NCBI GenBank assembly: GCA_963513935.1
Contig: OY740767.1
Location: forward strand, 82,820,060 to 82,884,059
DNA length: 64,000 nt
Direction: 5' to 3'
Origin: Aphrophora alni
Taxonomy: Eukaryota > Arthropoda > Insecta > Hemiptera > Aphrophoridae
Position numbers and translations under genes: made by a program. How positions within the stretch are numbered: the stretch's first letter is position 1; each line of letters begins with the position of its first letter. The notes beneath the pieces are model-generated. The model saw only the letters and a list, made by a program, of their open reading frames with translations, did no database searches and was not told where the DNA came from. Shown here piece after piece: positions 20,281 to 35,600 of this stretch.

Positions 20281-23200
20281 ACAGTTAGTTAGTTTTAACT
20301 AACTTTCTCCCATAATAAATTATCAGAAATGAGAAAAAAATATTTTTTCGTATATTTTGATACAACTAGTAATTCTTTAGCTACACTAAATGTTGTTGTA
20401 CACTGTTGGATTTTAAAGGGAGTTACACTGTTGGTTGTTTTAATTAACCAACAGTAAATTAGATACGTATTTTCGTCCTTAAACAAGATGTTCTATAGTG
20501 CTATTTGTATTGCATTGGACTTATTACTTGGTCACTTGAAGCAGGTTTATCTATAACTAAATGTAGTCTAACTGTTTTTATATTTTATTACTTCGGGGAA
20601 GAAATTAAATAAAATCTACATGTTTGTATTTAGTATTGATAAATTCTCTATTTGAATATTTACAGAACACAACTATTATAGTAATAAAAGAAGAAGAAAA
20701 CCGCCCGGATTACACTATGTAATGTTTTACAATTAAAATTTTTTGTTACCCTCAGTAAATAAAGGTTATCATCTAATCGATCACACGATAGTGTTTAAAA
20801 TAATGAACTGTTATAAATAACAATTAAAAGTCACACCCTATAGACCTTGGCGATTGTGTAGGCGTACATTTAGCGTACTGCCAATATGCTAACCGGATAT
20901 TAAAAGGTTAACATAGATATCTCGCTCTATGTGTCAGCTATTATATGGCGATGAGATCAGATCAAATTACAAGTTAATATCAGTTTGATTACGATTTCTC
21001 AATTATTCTAAAGACTATAAACACACAGTAGGAGTGATGATATTACTCACTGATCTTGTAATACATTTTCTTTACAAATTATTTTAGATCTATGTAATAA
21101 TAGTAAATGTTATCAACTTCAGTGGGAGATATAATGAATGTAGGTAGGAGTTTAAATGAAATAAATACTGTTGGGTTGGACCATTATTACTAATAATTTT
21201 TCTATTGAGTATAATTATATGTATATTATTTCTTACCCTAAATTAAGTTTAAATGATGAATTCAAATTTTAAAAACATGGTGCCATTCACAACTGTGAAC
21301 ATTAAGGGACATATACTTTTTAAATAAAAAAACATAAGTATTTTATTTTGTAACTTATTTTATTTGGCAATATATATTTATAAATAATCGAATAATTTTT
21401 TTATTTGTGTTAGTGTGGAATTGTATTTGATTTTGTTAAATTAAATTTACACTATCTATAAGTTGACACCCTATATTTCCCCCACTTACTTATTTAATAT
21501 TTAGTTTGGTACTCGATTCCATATATCAATCAACATTACTTCATCCATATTAGTTTGATGGCAATAAGATGATATTCTAGATATTTTTTTACTTCATGGA
21601 CTATTAAAAACAACAAAGAGGATTTTTTTTAATTGTTGTTTTGTTACATAGACACGTCCATTGTTAAGCTCTATCCATTCATATAAGTGCTTTCCAGAAC
21701 TTGAAAATAAACCCTGAGATAAAAATATTGATGAAATTAGTATCTAAAAATGGATTTAAACCGTCGTACATAGAAATAAACAAGCATTATTTAGACAGTG
21801 ACACATACTTCTATTACAACTACATATACAGTACTTAAAATTTTGAAGTTCTAAGCAATGGTATTTAGGTTCTTACAGGTTAACATTTCCTTTTGTAATG
21901 CACACAAGGATGAAAATATATCAAACTAAACTGAGTTGTGAGTGATTGCTGATTTGAAATGTGTGTTTTCATTGAATAGGAGTTGTTTGTCAATTTTTAT
22001 TACTTAATTTGAGTGGACGTTTTTACATTTTCTTCGTCTTTTGTTTTGGTTGTTGTTTGGAATCATTTTAACATATATAATGCAATTTGAAATCATATTT
22101 ATTTTGTATTGGTGTTAAGTAAAGAGATATGAAAATGGGGTAATTTTTCTAAAAGATATAAATATTTTTAATCTTGATATTATGAATTTAATAAAACTAT
22201 CTTATCAGAAAGTGTCGATTATTAATAGAGTACCCAAAACAGGCGGAGCTTATGAATTTCCTATTATTGTTCTTTTAATGGAATAACATTAATATATACG
22301 TATAATAATAATATTATCGTAAACTAGTTTTGATGTTAGTTAAAAGTAGTTTTAAAAATTTGAGCGTAAATTGAGCGTAAAGTAGTTCATGATGTTTTAT
22401 CCCTAAAAAAACAATAGTAAATATAAATTAATAGGCAGAGATAATTTTGGCAATTTATGTTATCTATTATTATTACCTCAAAAGGTTATTTTCTGTAAAA
22501 ATTGCTGTTATATCAAAGTTATTCATATAATATAATATTTACTGAATTGTTTATAATTTCTACATGACGTAAACTATAAACTATATTTACTTAATATATT
22601 ACGAGTATGTAACATTTTTTGACAAATAAATTTAGTTTTACGCTGTTATTTACTCGAACACAGCCAAGATATTCAACTAAATAACAATAACAATAAGTGA
22701 ATGATTTAGAAGCATGTTGTTACTGGCATGGTTCCATTCCTTGCAATAGTCAATATTTCTTTAGCGATTACCAGGCTATAGGCGATTCTTAAAATGATGG
22801 TTGGGCATTGATTATAGAAAATTAATTAATTAAGAAACATAACGACTATTCATAGATATTATCTTTTTATCTACACCAGGTATTAATTAATTGAAATCTG
22901 TTTCTTCTTGTCGTATAAAAAATTTAGATGCTAAAACGGAACTAAATAAAATATGCACAAATTATCTTACATAACAATACAAATTCAGCTCAAATTTTAA
23001 TGGGAATATGTGATAAGACCAAAATCCAAATTTCTATTATCTCCACTTTATCTCTAATTATTTTGATTCAATTTTTCTAAATTGTAGGCCAAAGGCACCC
23101 AAATCCTGGTAGATATAAGTTAAAAAGGGAAAATGAGCCATAGACGCTCGTAAAATGTTGAAATATCTGAAAACCAGCCAGAAATAATGTTGAAATTTGA

Positions 23201-26030
23201 AGATTTATAACTCATCAGTTAGTCAAACCTCAAGTAAAAATATCACTATGCATAAGTAATAAAAAAGTTCATTTTAATTATTCGCGAACTGTAATTTTAT
23301 TTTACTTGTGGTTTGAGACATTGGTTTGGGTTTCAAAATTCTCATCAATCTAACAAGCAACAAAAAACCATACATATAAACTGATATTCATTTAGTTTTA
23401 AATTTTTATATTTTACTTTATAAAAATGTCGTATACATTTTAAAAATATGAATTTAACAAGTATTAAGAGTACATGTTAGAAAATGGTAAAAAATAAATA
23501 GTAAACAAACTGCATTACAACACTTAACCTTTGCGTTGAATATATTTTGTATAGTCTATTTTAGTATGACTTGTAACATGTGAGTCACCACAACCAAAAC
23601 TAAAATGTTGTTTATTTCTTGAAATCAAATGTCTTTTGTTAAGGAACAAGTTGTCTTTATATTTCAACATTTCTGTGCAATCCATTCAAAGTTTGTGTTT
23701 GGGCGGAGACGTTTTCCCAAATTTACTGCAATGATTCCCTCCCAACCATGTTTGGGAATTCAAACAACGAGGAATTATTCAGATTTTTATTGTCGAAACT
23801 ATTTTCCTACTTTTTGTATATTTCTTTTATTTGTATAAGAATAGTTTTAACAGTTACGTCCAATATTTTACTACAACAAAATATTGTAAGGAATAAATTA
23901 TTTAAAACTTCTAGAATTAATATAATGGAAATTCTTCTAAATATATAAAACATATCATGTATTTTGAAAGTAATTGAAGGTCATAATATTGATATAAAAT
24001 AACTCATTTACATAATCATTTCCATGGTTCATTTAAAAATAAAGAGTTGTGTCTTAGTGCTTTGATTATTTGTGTGAATGTGATATTTGTCTTTTGTGTA
24101 CGTGCTTTGTTCAATTTTTACTTTGATTTCATAGTTTAAATTTAGTATTTTGAATATTAATTATGCTTTATATGCTATTACATTTTGATGTTATTTGAAT
24201 AAATATGAGTTTTTATGTAGTAAATTTATAATATACTTATTAATATGAAGCGTCGGAGAGAAAAAGAGACTGTCATTTCATTAAAATCTTTGGAGAGTAG
24301 GTTTAACATTATATTTTAATATAACTTTTATTTAAATTAGAAAATAATATTATAAGTATGAAATTAGTTATAGGCACTAAATAATTATAATGTATGTAAT
24401 AATTTTAAATGTTAGATTTTTTCATTAATTTGTTTTTATTTACTAGTGTCTTAGCACAAAGAGTAAATGGGCATATATGTGTGGATTTTACCCTTTTCAA
24501 ACCGAATATGACTGATAAAAATACGTTTTTAGAAACACACACTATAATATCGAAAACCGTTATGATATTATTTGGATTATTACTGATTTAGAAAAATTTA
24601 ATTTAAACTATTAAAAAAAAATAGTATTTCTATTTCGTTTTATACTTTTTCTTCTTTTTTTGTGGCGTCATCAAAAAATAATTTTTGCCTGTTGAATTAT
24701 ACAGAATAATGGTAGTTTTAGAACATTATGATACTACTTTTTATCTGATATTGGCAATGGACATAAAATAAAATAATATTCGATACCAAAAATCTATTTT
24801 TTTTAAATAAACTAACTAATTTTAATGTTTAAGAGAACAGTTAGTTCTCTTAAGGACATTTTTCTAGGAATTATATTTTATTCAAGTTATTTTTAAAATT
24901 GTGCCTAAATATACCAACTGTTATTAAAAATAAAATCAAAACTACCTGTCTAACACAGATTAGGAAGAATTGATGGTTCGACATGACATCTACTGTAAGC
25001 CTTTCAGATAATCGAGTACGCATATACTGTATCTCTATGTAGTGGCCTTATTGGAACGGATATTTTTTTAAAGGTCCAATTCAAAAAAGTGGTACACGTT
25101 CGCTAACATCAATGATCTCTCTCTTCAACAATGTGTGGGCTAGATTGTTTTCCGACAATCTCTAATGCAAGGATCTCTGATATTAAATTTTATAAATGTC
25201 ATATTCTTGTCAGTGTCCATTATATTAGTGAACTCTGATAGGGAAAGTAAGTTGGACTGTCCTGTTCGATTTTGAGTATGAAACATATAATGGAGAAACC
25301 AAATAACTAATATTTTTATTTTAACCTTCACACGAATCTACGTAAATTTGTATATATTCAATTTATTTTGTGAAAAGAGTTTAAAAAGAAATGAAATAAC
25401 ATTTGCCAAACATTCAACCTACTATACTTACCTTTTGACTCAGGGTCTATGTAAAAAAATACATCTACTATTACTAAGAATATGTACAGTGAAGCAAATG
25501 AAAATAATGATATCTGGATGAATCTCTTTGAAAAACTTGTTAATTGTTTAATAGATTAACAATTTATTGTTAACAGCACACATATGACCTAAACATTTTC
25601 TCTTCTTCGATACCTTTTTTTTTCCACAACACCATCATAACTATTATCGGTATCACTCATGAATCAATATTTAGGCAAATAAACTTTTTTAAATTTCTAA
25701 AATACACCAACACTAATCTCAGAACAAAAACATAAACAATTATGTAGTAGTGTTGTCTTGTGGATTGTAGGGACTTAGTCAAACCATCAACTAACTCATT
25801 AAAATATTAATGATATTTTAATAATAACAAAACTACTTTTGATATTTTTATAAACATATTGTAAGAAACTTATAAAATAAAATTTTTTGAAAACGTTGGA
25901 GTCTTATATGGAGCATTTACTCATGAACTTTACCTCTACTTCCCTAGTATGTTCTAGACTTCTCATTATGACCCCTTCTTCTCATTTTGAATATAATATT
26001 CAATCGTTATTTTAAGGTGACTATACTTGT
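20281..26030. other. Long AT-rich stretch, no gene seen
   Basis: Numerous short frames on both strands, but none with a domain, a signal peptide and splice context, or non-random composition. A modest inverted repeat at about 23222-23320 (GTCAAACCTCAAGTAAAA against GTCTCAAACCACAAGTAAAA) and a short duplication TTGAGCGTAAATTGAGCGTAAA near 22361 are the only structures I noticed. Confidence 0.4.
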
Positions 26031-26031
26031 T

Positions 26032-26136
26032 CCCCCCCCCCCCCAATACACAAACCATCTGAAAGTATCTCTCTATTAATCTACCAATAAATCACTTAAA
26101 AAAAAAAAAAATAAAAATAAAAATAAAAAAAAAAAC
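26032..26136. repeat. Low-complexity tracts: C13 and (AAAAAT)-like run
   Basis: Thirteen C residues at 26032-26044, and an A-rich run with AAAAAT periods at about 26098-26136. Simple-sequence only. Confidence 0.9.
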
Positions 26137-29100
26137 CTAACCCCTTTTTCTCCGGCCCTTCATATTATATTCATTATTATACAATGTTCATTTATTATGT
26201 TAGGTATTAAATGTTTTATTATTTAAATTTTATTTCACAAAATAATAATCTTAACTGTTGTAAATAATATTTTGTTGTAATGGTATTTGTTTGGTTTTTT
26301 TTCTTGTGACGAAAATAACTACAAAGTATTCTAACTTGTTTAATTAAATGCAAGTTAAATAACGGAAAACTATAGTAATAACTAAATACCTTCATATTAT
26401 ATTACATACATATACAGTCAAATACTTTTCTACAACCACAACAACTAGTACAATAACAATGAAAACCAACTCAGTTGTTCTGAAGATATATTTAGATTTT
26501 CTAATATAGTCAATTGTCATTCAAATTCAAATTTTTGTAATATTTTGTTATGTAAATTATTGTATGAGAGTAATATAGTTGCTTATTTCAAATTAACCTT
26601 TCTGCAAATAATAATTACGTAACTAAATATATTCAATTTACTTTGATTGAGAAACTTTTAAATAAGGGAAGCCTAAAATTTAACAATGGACTATGTAGTC
26701 GTTGCTAAAAAAGTATTTTTTCATAATAATACTTAGGCTATTTTAGAAGCTAGAAATAAAATTTGTATTTTTGAGTAAAAAATACCTTTGCAATAACAAA
26801 AAGAAATAAAACATAATGACAATAGTTAGGTGAACTTTCGAATTTGTATACAGAATATTTAAAGTGGCATGAAGTAGCCCTTCACTGGTACCTTAAAATT
26901 ATAGTAAGTGTAAAATAACACAATAACAAGAATAAAACTATAATACAAGGAAGGAATGGAGATATCCCCCCCTTTACAAAGCACATATTCTGAGAATACA
27001 ACCGTGTGAGAGTTTCTTATTATTCACATTAAAACACACATAACTCTAATATTTTGAGCTCAATTTATTCAATGTGAATACTGAAATTATTTATTCGTAT
27101 GACTTCAAACATAAATATGTTTACCGATTTTTATTTAAAAGATAAAAGCATATAATATATAACAATCGAATAAATACAGTATAATATAGAAATAAAATCT
27201 AGTTCTGGCTAGGTGCCTAGGTGAAAGCCTTGGCTAAAGAAACTGCAAATGAAGATGTCTTTGTAGTCAAGATTATAAATTAACTTCTGCTTCTTTGGAA
27301 TGCGATTTAAATTTGCAGGATAATTTAAATATGTTCAAAGCTAGTAAAGATAAAGTGTATAACAGGCAATAAAAAGGAGAACCGCAGAAAACACAATGGC
27401 ATAGTTGTAACGCCGACGAGTATGGTGGGCAGGGATCGTGTTGGGGTGCGATATTGCTTGTCACGCTCATATACTGCGCACCAACCAAGAAGTTTATTGA
27501 CAACTTAGTTAGGCAAAAATAAACATTTACATTCAACATGACAGCTGTAGTTTAAATTTAGATAATGAAGATAAAAACCTGGTATGTGACATGGCCCAAT
27601 TCGTTCCAAACTGGTACAGTGTCCGCACTGTTATTTAAGCACTATTAATAAAATATACTTCACAGCAATGAGTCTTTTACCCCTCACTGCGCTTATTTTA
27701 AAAACAGTTTTTTTCTTTGTTTCTTGAACAAGTTTTTACAAAACATATTTCTGTATGGCATGACATTAAAATCTCACGGGCCTATATGTCGGTATTCTGG
27801 CCTAGGATGTAAAAACAAGCTTAGTGGAAAGTCCGACCAAAATTTATTCGCTTATTTAGAAAGATTAGGGCAGTTTCAAAACCGATAATATTTGAAAGAA
27901 TGTTGGGTCAAGAACCCGGAGATAGACGCTATGGGTTTTTGAAGAATCAATGGCCGCAGTGGGAGTTAGGTTGCATTCTTTGGTCAACACAAGTGCAAGC
28001 TAAGGCGTCTGATCACGCGTGCTCACATAATAAAACTCGTCCTATCATCTTTGCGAGGCTCATAAAAGCTTGTAATTTACTGGTCGAAATCCAAATGCTG
28101 TGTCAATTATGTAAGAGGAATTTCCGCCTACAAGTTAACATCTGCTTTTGTATTAGACATCTCGTTTTTCAACGGTGGAGAAGTAATTTAAAACATTCTT
28201 ACTTAATTTAAGTATTTTATGTTGTATAACGCTACACAAAACTATTTGGTGGATATAATATTTAGTGATTTTATACATATTATTTATAAAAACAATAAAG
28301 TTATGTTTTATTATACAGAAGATAATACATTTAACTCATATCTCATAACAAATATTTTATCTTATAGATTTAATTTATGTTTGACGGTTACAAATGTGTT
28401 TATTTGTTTATAGTAACGCCAATATTATAGGCTTAGTTTTAAAGCTATTGAATCCAAATTTCAGGAAACGATACCTACCAAAGACATACAACAGCTGTTA
28501 TTATATATAAAAAAGAAGAAAATAAGAGCTTTCCGAATAACGTAAGACGATTTTGAATATTTATAAAACTATATATACTTTTATGATCAAATATAACGAT
28601 GTTTTAAGGAGTCATATATAAAGTAATGATCTCATTAGAAAAAAAAAAAGTTAAAAAAAATTAAATATTGTTTTAGATAAAGGAAACATTTGTGAAAAAT
28701 AATAACACCCTGAGATTGTTGTTATATAAAGGGTAAAAACACAAATGGAAACCAATTGTTTGATAAGTTTCGTTTTTTTTATCTATTTGCTGATCCTTGT
28801 TGGCAGATTGTATTGTTTTACTCATACAAGCGACATCTCAATAGCCATACTATATGCTAAGAAAATGAAGGAAATACAATTTTTTAATTTTACAGTTATC
28901 AATTTTACACCTTCTAAAAGTTAGTACACTAGAAATTTTATTTGAAAACTTAGATGTTTTATAATATATTTATAACATATCAAAATTTATGTATTTTGTA
29001 AGTAAAAAAATAGTTTATATACAATATTTTATTTAGAAATCAATTTAGGAACATCAAAGTTAATCCGTTGATACTTTTTTTTATGAACTTTTGATGTTTT

Positions 29101-32100
29101 CGTAGAAGACATGTGACATATTAAAGTTCATGTATGCGTATTTTATACAACATATTCTATTTTATTTAAGAACATTAATTTATTTTTATTTTTCACACTT
29201 TAAAAAAAGTTAGGTATGTTTTTAGATGTATAACATATAAAAGTATATGTTGAAAAAGTATGTTGTATAACAGAGCTGAGAAATAAAAATAATTTAATTA
29301 AAATTCAGCTAAAAGTTATTTTTAAGCAAACCAAATGTTTTACATGAATACATCCTAGTTTAAATAGGACGTATACATTTTTAAGAGGATTTTGTTGTAG
29401 AAAATGGATTTTTCAATAGAATTCAAAAATATACTTGAACGAATACAGAAAAGTGATTTTTTAAATTGTCTTCCGGTATTTTATTTGGATCTGAATAATT
29501 ACAATTCATCCTAATTCGATGAACAGTGTTAAAACAGTTTTTGGACGCAATTAACAAAGCTTTAATGACATAGTTTATGCCATGAATCTAACACATTACA
29601 TGTTACTTGAGAAATTAATATGATTAACAAAAGAAGTCTTGAAATAATTTGTTTTTTTATATTGGTAATCCTTTAATAAGTAACAAATAAAAAGTCGCAT
29701 CGTAAAACTTTTGTTCATTCATCATCGAATTAAACCGTAAGCCGAATTCATCGTAAATTGTTTTTTACAACTATATATAGACCATTAAATTAAATCTGCT
29801 AATTAAATGGCCACTTAAATGTAATTTATGGCATTTTTATGACACCCAATACGTTTAGTGTGTTTTAATTGCCAACCAATAGAGTTTAGTAGAGTCAGTT
29901 TCAAGTTTATTGAGATATGAATTCACTGATTTTTTTTAGATCACGTATAAAGTTTCTTTTTAGATATACAGAAAAACACACATCCGTTAACATTATAGGG
30001 GCGTAAATTAAATTATTAAAGGAAAATATTATTTATAAACAGTGTACATTATAAGATATTAAATCTAACATTTTATTGTTAATTGTTTTAGATTTTAAAA
30101 TGAATACAGTAACACATAAAGTATTGAGTCATATATATTCTAGAATCGTAGTTCTTAGATATTTTAAAAATTGAAATGTTTCAACAACGCTCTATTCTCA
30201 TATCTGTTATTAAACTTGATGTTAAGTTGTATCATTACTAAAAACAAGTACACAGATATTCGGAAGAGCTCCGACAAGGTAAATATTATTAGATCTATAA
30301 TATATGTTAACAAACATTTTTATGAAGAACTTCCATTTGTTAATATTACTGCAGAGTTTTGTAGTAGTAATAATAATCATATTTTATTTTATTAGAATAA
30401 TATTTTAATACAACATTTAAAAAATAATTGAAAAATTAAATATAGTAATATAGTAGTTCAATTCTCCACTTTTCTTTCACTCATACTTCATTACAAATAT
30501 AATGTAGCTCATAACTATCTGCATATAGGAAGTCACAAAATAATTATATTAATATTTTAGAAAATCCGTAATATTTTATAATAAATTTAACCTAAGAACA
30601 TTTATAAACCACAACGTATAACTTTCTCTTTAGCAACTGATGCTGTTTTATACAAAACTATAAGAAAAAGGATATATACATTGCGACAAAGGAAGAATGC
30701 TTCAATAACCTAAGGAATTTACGTCTGAAGAAACTTTTACATGTCCTTCAACGGGTTAATGGACTTAACGTGCCTCGCGATGACGCATGCAAATATTATT
30801 TACCGAAGGATTAACTAAGATTGTATTGTGAATTATATTTAATCCTAATTAATTGCTACAACCCTGTGAATAATGAGGATTAAAACATAGCAGGGATTCT
30901 TCTATTTGTTATTTATTAGCTGAATAATATCTGATTTTATAGTCATATGACGGTTTTATTATTATTATCAATTAGACGCACGTGTTAAAGCAAATTAATA
31001 AACTGAATTATTAACACGTCTGCTTAAATCTTATTTTTTCTCAACCCACATATAATTTATTATTTTATATAATTTAATATATTTTAGTTTTGAATTTGTT
31101 CATATGGTGTAAGCAATTATACAAGTAAACTATGTTTAGTATTTACTTATTGAGTAAAATGAAAAGAGATATAATTCATATTTTTTATTGTTGTCAAAGT
31201 CACTAAGTGAGCATTTAGTATATAATGAAAAGTTTTTAATATCTTAAAACAATTTATCCTTGAGGATTTAGTACTGAAGTGCAGATGGGAAAGAAGAAAC
31301 TTTTAATTCAATGGTTTAACGGATTTATTTTATTTTCTAAACATATAGTTAAGTATAAAACAATTACCACTTATTCTTCTAGATAGATTAGTTACAGTTT
31401 AATGAAAAAGAAATAATAAGCTAAGTAGTTTAAAGATAAAAGTAAAAAATACAATTTCAATGTGTGTACGATGCACTAAATATATTCAATAAAAATATTA
31501 TTGCCTGATCATGATCGAGATAACACTAGACTAGTGTTGACTAAATTTTCTACAAGTACTTATTTGTAAATTTATGGATTTTTTAGAAATTATATCAAAA
31601 TTGGTCAGAATTTCAGAACATAAATCTGATTAATCAAATTTAGTTTATAAGTTTTAAATTAAATTTTACTCAAATATAGCTCCAAGGACAAACTTTTTGT
31701 TCACTGTTTTTGAGAGATGAAACAATCATATTGTAAAACCTCCCCTAAAGTATTTATTAACTGTAAAACAAGCTCTATCTTTAATCATGGCTATCCATAT
31801 AACTCATTATAATGAGTCATATTTTGTGGGAGTAATTTTATAAGGACGAAATTAAAATTATTTATAGCTCAGTAGCTGAAAAATGTTATACCATATTTAA
31901 AATGACTTGTACAATAGAAAATGTTGTCAATTTTGAATGACCGCTTTGGGAATTTTAATGCACTTACACTTAGATTCTGCAAGCATTGTATAAATACTGA
32001 TCCATTTTTAAAGCTTTCAAAGAAATATAAAGAATATTTTAGTAGTCCATATAGAGTGTTAGTTTATAGTCGTCAATTTCTTCAAAAAGAAATTCTTCAT

Positions 32101-32233
32101 TAGAATAAATTGTAATAAAATCGAACGAAAGTTGTAAAATCCGAAATAAAATATCGCAATTTTGTTTTGAAAAAGTGAAAATAGTACTGATTAATTTAAA
32201 ATGGACCTCAATAAATAAACGGAAAACTTCAAT
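26137..32233. other. Long AT-rich stretch with a GC-richer island, no gene confirmed
   Basis: The island at about 27390-28190 breaks the AT-rich background. It carries frames of 88 codons (minus, 27273-27539) and 103 codons (plus, 27900-28211), but neither shows a recognisable domain, and they may be repeat fossils. The remainder shows nothing beyond short palindromes, for example AACACTAGACTAGTGTT at 31522-31538 and the ACGTGTTAA...TTAACACGT pair at 30980-31019. Confidence 0.4.
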
Positions 32234-32497
32234 TTAGTTAGGAAAGTGTGTAGAGGTACCTTTTGAGAAATAACAATAAAACAAATAAATAAAGATTACC
32301 CAGATTGTGGTTATGTCATTACTAGTATAGTGTGAGTATGGTGTCAAACTCTTATTCAAGTTATCCATCCTTTGGGACATATCTAAAGAATCGGTTTCAT
32401 GCATTTTATTATTTGAAATATCGTTATAAATAGATCGCCACGGATACATACAGTTTAAGATAATTATTAACATAGTTAAGATAGAACAGGTTTTCAT
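32234..32497 (-). CDS. Possible first exon of a small secreted protein; unrecognised
   Basis: On the minus strand ATG at 32497 opens MKTCSILTMLIIILNCMYPW, which has the form of a signal peptide: a charged start, a 12-15-residue hydrophobic core, then polar sequence (SIYNDISNN, then HETDSLDMSQRMDNLN). An upstream in-frame ATG at 32536 would add 13 residues and spoil the signal. The upstream patch (about 32500-32640) is GC-richer, as a 5' leader could be. The frame ends at 32234 after a second hydrophobic run, or could be cut by a donor such as AAAG/GTACCT near 32258. There are no family motifs and no partner exon found. It may be a chance frame. Confidence 0.22.
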   Translation of the reverse strand: MKTCSILTMLIIILNCMYPWRSIYNDISNNKMHETDSLDMSQRMDNLNKSLTPYSHYTSNDITTIWVIFIYLFYCYFSKGTSTHFPN

Positions 32498-32639
32498 AGA
32501 GTCCACGTAATGTGGTGCTAGGTCGCACTGTTCCACACTCCACCCACTGTAGCGTGCTCCAGTTAGTCAGGAATGAGGTCGGTAATCGTTGTGCTACTCA
32601 CTATTCTTAAGCAATTGGTCTGACCGCTCTCTCTTCGAC

Positions 32640-35600
32640 ATTCATCAAATCCACATTTATGATCATAATCCAATTGTGAAATGAAAGCAAACACTCCAAG
32701 GTGATGCCTTTAATTATACAATGTGCGCACGCGTGAACTTGTACAGTGAATGTGTAGCATTTACCAACACAAAAAACAGGTACATTACTCTAATATATAA
32801 GCCTAAAGCCTAAAGCTGCTTAATAAAATGATACCATTAAGCTTAGTACTTTTTTATAGTATTTTTTTTTCTACAAAAGTTCCCTTAGTTTCTGTTTTTA
32901 ATTTTAATTTTTACATTTTACACTCTTAAAATAAATAATGTTTAATATTAGAATGAATAATATAGAGTTATTTATCCAAGATATTATTATCAAAGTTCCT
33001 GATTAAAATAGTTTATATGGTTTTATAAAATAACGAAAGTAATATAGTCTCTACTACATACACAGGTCATATTAAAATGAAGTCTTTTTTACTTTTAAAC
33101 TGATATTTCAATTAAAATACTACCTCCCCCATCACAAAAAATACGGTAAATATAATACTGTAATAACAAGCTGAAACTTTTAATATCAGTTAATGCTATT
33201 AGAAATTTTGATAGTGATATTTTTAATTTAAAAACTGTACATACAGAATAATAATACATTTGTATCTAAGTGGACCGCTTTAATATCTTAAAATTTGTAA
33301 AGCTACATGTTAGCATTCACACAGCATCCTCGGAATAGCTGATGTTGACCGAGAATATCATTAGACATTACTCCTGGGAGAGTGTGAAACTTGTGGTTTT
33401 CATGTTAAGACAGTTATTGTTATTTATTTATTATAGAACATAATAAATGTATGCACAGATTTACTTAATTATATTCAATAGCCTAACATCTACAGACATT
33501 CCTAGCTTCGTATTATTACTTTTTCAGATGATGCGTATTGGAACAATTCCATTATCAAAGCTTGCTAACTATTATGCTTAACTAAAATGAAAGAAAGCTA
33601 TGATGATGAAAATATTCCGAAACTGTCCAAATGATCAAATTATTAAGACACAGTTGTGGCAGAATATAGTATTTAATGTAAGTCACTCTATCAATAATTG
33701 TTTACAGATAATGAATAAGAATTATAAATTTCCCAATATCGAAAGTTGATGTCAATAAAAAGTAGTCGTCCGTTGTGTATAAGCATTGTGTAAGGTTAAC
33801 AGGAAGTTCAGTAGCTGTCAGGATCGTCACAGATTTGCTGTAGTGGCGTCAGCTCGTAGACGATTAAATTACAACATTTTATTAGAGTTTTGCATAATAC
33901 AAAGTATTTAATATGGATTTATGCACGTCCTTACATATTCTTAACTAACTTTCCACAACATTCCAACGTAGGTTATTTAACGAAATCTTTACTCACATAT
34001 CGATTGTAATCTCTTCTTCACGACTATAGAGCTCATTGTTGCTTGTTTGTACAACATCTAATAAATATTGTAATACTTGGATGTTACTAGGTTTGAACGT
34101 CATCCGTTAAAAGTCTTCGTTTTATTAAAAACTAGAAGAGGCATTTGTTTCCAGGGTATAAACATAAACTGTAAACGCACAACATGAAACATTCTTTTGT
34201 ATACAGTAATTCTATTTTTTTTTAATTCTAGAATTATTGTGTTACCTAAACTTTGCAATATTTTGTAAAACAAAACTATAAACTCATCGTCTCTAAATAA
34301 TAAATGAACTTCCTTCGTTACGACATTATATTAAAAATTATAACATAAACAAGTTATAAAACCACTTAAACAAACAAACAAAAAACAGCTCACGTTTAAT
34401 ATTGTTTACACCAACGTAGAGCGCATTTAACCTTGGTGTCTAGGGTTACTTTTCAACATCCTGTCCAAGAATCATGACTTAAACATCTATAATTTGGGCG
34501 CGACTCATTCAAGAGCACTTACAACAATAAGCATCACGCTTTTACGGTTAAATTTATTACACATTTTATTTATCTTCGACTTATTAAAATTTTCGTTTTA
34601 TCTTTACACGCGATTTCTGTAAAAACAATCATGTTTTTCTGCTAAAGTCACTAAGATTATAGTTACTAAGGAGCAAGGGAGTGGTTTATTCTAAACTAAA
34701 ACAGGTAAAATATAAAATTCTATTTCTGAAATATATTAAAAATTGCTTTAACATCAAGTGATTTTTTTCTATTTTATAAAGTACACAGAACACGAAATTT
34801 AAACTCACCTTTCGTCTCGGTATGTCTCAAACTTTGTTCGAAACTATGAACTATTTGCCATTTTTGTGTGTATCTTTGACTACTTAGGCCTTCGTGTCGA
34901 AATTTGCTAATCCTCAAGCTATAGAAAGTGAGCTATTATTTTTTAAAGCAAAATTTACAAATAAGAAGACATTCCCACAAATCCATTAAAAAGTTGACAT
35001 TTTGAAATTTGTACCATTATGTTGAATAAAAAACATTTTCAGGTGTACCAATACTAAGTTTAGGTGTTCAATTTGATTGCAATTGAGAGTACTAGATAGA
35101 TTAATATAGATTTTGTTTAATGTATAGTAGTTACACTTATCGGTTTTTATCAATAACCATTGGCTACTTATTTTAAAGAAGAAAACTATTATTTGATAAC
35201 TTTTAGATATTGAAATGTGACATATTCACGTGTACATTTATACTTTTCTTATGCTAAAATTAAATCAATGAATAACGTATTTGGGGTGGGGTGGGGTGAT
35301 CATGACGCGTTCTTATTTAATGTTTTGTGGTACAACGTCAGCATTCTGTTGGCTGCAAGCTACATGGAAAATTCACTAACAATAACAGTTGAAAGAAAAT
35401 TAAGAAGCTATAAATGCTCTCTTTCGGAAGTTTTGCGTTCCTCAACACCAAACTAATTAGTTTATTGATACCTTAAGGCAACGTGTGTGAAAAAGCTCAT
35501 CGAACTTGGTTAGGAATGCCTTCTAAATGTCAGACTCGAGTTGGCGTGACCTAACTAAACGATAACCAATCGATAGAAATGACTCAATAAAATGGCGTTG

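Noticed and set aside
27900..28211. 103-codon plus-strand frame in a GC-richer island
   Set aside because: No recognisable domain, signal peptide or splice context. It may be a repeat fossil, so I left it out as a gene.
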